A DNA stretch of 10,413 bases. Origin: an uncultured Roseburia sp. Its GTDB lineage: Bacteria > Bacillota > Clostridia > Lachnospirales > Lachnospiraceae. This document shows, in pieces, positions 8,156 to 10,413 of this stretch. Each line of letters opens with the position of its first letter. The first letter of the stretch is position 1. A program made the position numbers and the translations under genes. The notes beneath the pieces are model-generated. The model made no database searches. It worked only from the letters and a program-made list of their open reading frames with translations, and had not been told where the DNA came from. The stretch lies in NCBI GenBank assembly GCA_947070915.1, contig CAMTDY010000101.1, forward strand, positions 1 to 10,413, written 5' to 3'.

Positions 8156-8237
8156 TATGTTTTCCTCCATCTGTATCTTTTTTTGCTCCCAGTTTATTCT
8201 CCGTTCCATTTAAAAGCCGTTTGATATTTGCGCTATG
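8138..8237. repeat. Tandem duplication, copy 1 (gpsA side)
   Basis: This 100-bp block is repeated at 8240-8339 (period 102 bp, two bases TC between copies). By direct reading the copies differ at one position only: G at 8232 here, A at 8334 in the other. This copy supplies the working ribosome site and first six codons of gpsA, plus a redundant 3' end of plsY. In the plsY frame the single difference is a silent AGC/AGT serine change. Confidence 0.95.
8142..8237 (-). pseudogene. Relic duplicate of the plsY 3' end
   Basis: In the plsY frame this segment reads as the last 31 codons and the stop of plsY (His198 onward, ending HNEKD), but no upstream plsY sequence is joined to it. It is a by-product of the tandem duplication and is probably not translated as PlsY sequence. 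It overlaps the gpsA start, which shows the ancestral arrangement: the plsY stop lay 14 nt inside the gpsA reading frame. Confidence 0.8.
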
Positions 8238-8257
8238 TCAAAACTAATCTTTTTCAT
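8210..8257 (-). pseudogene. Relic gpsA start opening a 15-codon mini-ORF
   Basis: Copy 2 of the duplication carries the original gpsA ribosome site (GGAGG at 8266-8270) and ATG at 8257. Translation gives the six native GpsA residues MKKISF, then DIAQISNGF, then TAA at 8210-8212. An ATG in frame with gpsA follows at once (8209). Because the period is 102 bp, this relic start is also in the gpsA frame, interrupted only by that TAA. It may bind ribosomes competitively or act as a short leader; no product function is proposed. Confidence 0.65.
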
Positions 8258-8339
8258 TATGTTTTCCTCCATCTGTATCTTTTTTTGCTCCCAGTTTATT
8301 CTCCGTTCCATTTAAAAGCCGTTTGATATTTGCACTATG
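8240..8339. repeat. Tandem duplication, copy 2 (plsY side)
   Basis: Partner of the block at 8138-8237. This copy is joined to the body of plsY and supplies its last 31 codons and its stop; its left end is the silenced gpsA start. The boundary on the plsY side falls at the His198 codon. The near identity indicates a recent event, through slippage or unequal exchange, although an assembly artefact cannot be excluded from sequence alone. Confidence 0.95.
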
Positions 8340-8930
8340 CTTTATGTAGGCCAGAATTGTAAACATCAGGCTCAGTACAAGTATAACCGGGAAGAAAATA
8401 TCTCCCCGAAAATGTAACACTGAAAAAATAGGAATATACCACACAACGATCAGTGATCCCAGGGAAACATAGCGGGTGATCGCCACCACCGCTATAAAAA
8501 GCGCCAGCCCTACCGCTATAAACAGAGGATCCATGGTTGACACCACGATAACCGCTGCCGACACAGCGATTCCCTTTCCTCCCTTAAACCGGAGGGTAAC
8601 TGGAAAATTGTGCCCCAGCACCACGCCCAGACCGGTAAAAAGCGTATACATATAGGCCAGTGACTGGTTCGGATCATATCCCATCTTCACACAGTACACA
8701 TATTTCACCAGCAGCATGGGAACAAATGCCTTTAACAGATCCCCAAGAAAGGTGATTGCTCCTGCTTTCGCCCCCATGGAGCGCAGAGCATTGGTAGTGC
8801 CGATATTGCCGCTGCCAGTCGAACGGATATCCATTCCATTTCGTTTTCCCACAAGATATCCGGTAGAAAAACAGCCAAAGGCATAGCCGATGAGCAAAAG
8901 AACAATCCCTGTCAGAATATATTTCAACAC
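8244..8930 (-). CDS. plsY: Acyl-phosphate:glycerol-3-phosphate acyltransferase PlsY
   Basis: Integral membrane enzyme that moves an acyl chain from acyl-phosphate to position 1 of glycerol-3-phosphate, giving lysophosphatidic acid. The 228-residue protein shows the family motifs STGSGNIGTTN (37-47), GHNFPV (106-111) followed by RFKGGKGIA (114-122), and the C-terminal HSANIKRLLNGTENK segment (198-212). Hydrophobic helices fill the rest (about 4-25, 55-80, 92-110, 122-150, 155-172, 178-197). The start codon is GTG at 8930, 3 nt after the der stop, with GGAG (8940-8943) 9 nt ahead; a TTG at 8927 is the only near alternative. It sits between der and gpsA, so its substrate-making enzyme is its neighbour. 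The last 31 codons lie within the tandem duplication, but the product is intact. The short hydrophilic tail after residue 212 is a little longer than in many relatives. Confidence 0.95.
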   Translation of the reverse strand: MLKYILTGIVLLLIGYAFGCFSTGYLVGKRNGMDIRSTGSGNIGTTNALRSMGAKAGAITFLGDLLKAFVPMLLVKYVYCVKMGYDPNQSLAYMYTLFTGLGVVLGHNFPVTLRFKGGKGIAVSAAVIVVSTMDPLFIAVGLALFIAVVAITRYVSLGSLIVVWYIPIFSVLHFRGDIFFPVILVLSLMFTILAYIKHSANIKRLLNGTENKLGAKKDTDGGKHNEKD

Positions 8931-8933
8931 GTC

Positions 8934-10256
8934 TTATTTCTCCTTTCGTTCACGGATAAACATACGGATCGGTGTACCGGTAAAACCAAATGTATCCCGG
9001 ATCCGGTTTTCGATGTAGCGCTGATAGGAAAAATGCATCAGCTCCTTACTATTTACAAAAAGAACAAAGGTAGGCGGTTTTGTACTAACCTGGGTCATAT
9101 AAAATATTTTGAGCCGCTTTCCCTTATCTGAAGGCGGCTGCTGCATGGCAACTGCCTCCATAAGAATTTCATTGAGCACACCGGTCTGAACCCGCATGGA
9201 ATGAAACTGGATCACCGTCTCGATCCGCTCAAATACCTTATCCGTCCTCTGGCCTGTGAGGGCTGAGATAAATACGATCTCTGCATAGGGAACAAAGGAT
9301 AAGATCTCCCGTACCTTATTTGTATATTCTTTGACGGTGTAATTATCTTTCTCGATGGCGTCCCATTTGTTCACCGCAATGATCAGCCCTCTTCCCCGTT
9401 CATGGGCGATGCCGGCAATCTTGGCATCCTGCTCCGTCACTCCCTCCACCGCATCGATCATCAGCACCACTACATCCGACCGCTCAATGGCGGCAACAGT
9501 CCTGATAATACTATATTTTTCTAAATCCTCTTTGATTTTATTCTTCCTTCTTATTCCAGCGGTATCGATAAAAATATACTCTTTACCATCCCGGATGATC
9601 TCCGTGTCAATGGCATCTCTGGTGGTCCCCGCAACTTCGGAAACGATCACACGGTTTTCTCCCAGAAGCCGGTTGACCAGCGAAGATTTGCCCGCATTGG
9701 GTTTTCCCACAACAGCGATCCGCGGACGTTCGTCCTCATCCTCTTCAAACTTCTCCAGCGCAATATGCTCCAGAACCTCATCCAGCATATCACCGATCCC
9801 CAGCTTAGAGGAAGCCGATACCGGATGTGGTTCCCCAATACCCAGATTGTAAAACTCATACACATCCGGCATATATTTTTCAAAATTATCTACTTTATTC
9901 ACTACGAGGACTACCGGCTTCCCAGATCTGCGAAGCATATCTGCCACTTTAAAATCTGCATCCACAAGCCCCTGCCTCACATCCGTGATAAACAATATCA
10001 CATCCGCTGTATCAATGGCGATGGTCGCCTGCTCCCTCATATGGGAAAGCATGACATCATGAGTATCCATCTCGATCCCCCCGGTATCGATCAAGGACAT
10101 GCTCCGGTTCAGCCAGACCATATCTGCATAGATCCGGTCCCTGGTCACTCCGGGATAATCTTTAACAATGGAAATCTTTTCTCCTGCCAGCGTATTAAAA
10201 AGCGTGGATTTCCCCACATTGGGTCTTCCCACGATTGCCACGATCGGTTTGCTCAT
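8934..10256 (-). CDS. der: Ribosome-assembly GTPase Der (EngA)
   Basis: Essential GTPase for maturation of the 50S ribosomal subunit, with two tandem GTPase domains and a KH-like RNA-binding end. Domain 1 has GRPNVGKS (10-17), DTGG (57-60), NKVD (120-123) and SAS (147-149). An acidic linker (about 170-177) follows. Domain 2 has GKPNAGKS (184-191), TTRD (211-214), DTAG (231-234), NKWD (296-299) and SAL (331-333). The KH-like part covers about 353-440. The 440-residue length is typical and every G motif is intact. GAGGA (10261-10265) precedes the ATG by 4 nt. It is the first gene of the der-plsY-gpsA operon; plsY follows after 3 nt and its ribosome site lies within the der end. The combination of two GTPase cores in one chain leaves no serious alternative. 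Confidence 0.97.
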   Translation of the reverse strand: MSKPIVAIVGRPNVGKSTLFNTLAGEKISIVKDYPGVTRDRIYADMVWLNRSMSLIDTGGIEMDTHDVMLSHMREQATIAIDTADVILFITDVRQGLVDADFKVADMLRRSGKPVVLVVNKVDNFEKYMPDVYEFYNLGIGEPHPVSASSKLGIGDMLDEVLEHIALEKFEEDEDERPRIAVVGKPNAGKSSLVNRLLGENRVIVSEVAGTTRDAIDTEIIRDGKEYIFIDTAGIRRKNKIKEDLEKYSIIRTVAAIERSDVVVLMIDAVEGVTEQDAKIAGIAHERGRGLIIAVNKWDAIEKDNYTVKEYTNKVREILSFVPYAEIVFISALTGQRTDKVFERIETVIQFHSMRVQTGVLNEILMEAVAMQQPPSDKGKRLKIFYMTQVSTKPPTFVLFVNSKELMHFSYQRYIENRIRDTFGFTGTPIRMFIRERKEK

Positions 10257-10318
10257 AAAATCCTCTTTTCCTATAACTTAGTGTAACGAACTCTTCACAA
10301 TTTATCCATACATAATTT

Positions 10319-10347
10319 ATTTTACAAGAATCTCTGTTTAAAATCAA
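10319..10347 (-). promoter_or_regulatory. Candidate sigma-A promoter for der-plsY-gpsA
   Basis: Reading the minus strand, TTGATT (10342-10347) and TAAAAT (10319-10324) are separated by exactly 17 bp, with four and five of six consensus matches. Transcription would begin near 10312, leaving a leader of about 55 nt before the der ATG. The 17-bp shared element (10360-10376) lies 12 bp upstream of the -35. The remaining bases to the window end (10377-10413) show no gene. Confidence 0.55.
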
Positions 10348-10359
10348 TGATTATTTTTA

Positions 10360-10376
10360 CTTGAGTTTCCGCAAAA
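10360..10376 (-). repeat. 17-bp element, copy B (upstream of der)
   Basis: Minus-strand reading TTTTGCGGAAACTCAAG, identical to 38-54. It lies just upstream of the candidate der promoter, a position where an activator or an upstream promoter element could act. In both places the element points toward the downstream gene. Function is unknown. Confidence 0.5.
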
Positions 10377-10413
10377 ATTCCCATAACCACGCCCTTTTTC
10401 CCAGAACTTATCC

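Noticed and set aside
8156..8209. 18-residue N-terminal extension of GpsA starting at 8209
   Set aside because: The extension is an out-of-frame reading of the duplicated plsY end, and the family N-terminus begins at MKKISFLG with its own GGAGG. It is kept only as a possible reinitiation product.
9355..9852. 165-codon open frame antisense to der
   Set aside because: It lies wholly inside an intact, highly conserved GTPase gene on the other strand, is serine-rich in a way typical of mirror frames, and has no family features.
1..10413. CRISPR array, tRNA, rRNA, transposase or integrase
   Set aside because: No regularly spaced repeats, no cloverleaf or rRNA-like segment, and no mobile-element protein was seen; the only tandem repeat has two adjacent copies.

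Overview
The window looks like chromosomal DNA from a member of the Clostridia, most likely a Lachnospiraceae-type gut anaerobe. The reasons are Firmicute-style GGAGG ribosome sites, moderate base composition, a der-plsY-gpsA operon, a BceAB/BceRS-type antimicrobial-peptide module, and a secreted protein with lysine-rich bacterial Ig-like domains. This taxonomic reading is inference.

Left half, plus strand (187-4782): four tightly packed genes form one operon. In order they are an ABC ATPase, a 10-helix FtsX-type permease with a large extracellular domain, an OmpR-family response regulator and a two-helix 'intramembrane-sensing' histidine kinase. The genes overlap or lie at most 34 nt apart, and each has a good ribosome site. 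By family knowledge, such modules detect a cell-wall-active peptide through the transporter, signal to the kinase and induce their own transporter. The kinase ends in an extra tail of about 17 residues encoded by a short tandem repeat plus a GC-rich palindrome.

Middle, minus strand (4817-7012): a secreted type-B carboxylesterase converges on the kinase gene. It has a signal peptide, two lysine-rich Ig-like (Big_2-like) domains and a complete-looking Ser-Glu-His triad.

Right half, minus strand (10256 down to 7145): der (ribosome-assembly GTPase), plsY (acyl-phosphate:glycerol-3-phosphate acyltransferase) and gpsA (glycerol-3-phosphate dehydrogenase) form a housekeeping operon. GpsA makes the glycerol-3-phosphate that PlsY acylates, so two consecutive phospholipid steps are encoded together. 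A promoter candidate with 17-bp spacing precedes der.

The most notable observation is a 102-bp-period tandem duplication across the plsY/gpsA junction (8138-8339; the two 100-bp copies differ at one base). It has pulled apart two genes that must previously have overlapped. It leaves a relic plsY 3' end, and a relic gpsA start that now opens a 15-codon mini-ORF with a perfect ribosome site. A second oddity is an exact 17-bp sequence present near both window ends, in the same orientation relative to the gene downstream of it in each case. I see no CRISPR array, tRNA, rRNA, transposase or clearly unknown multi-gene system.
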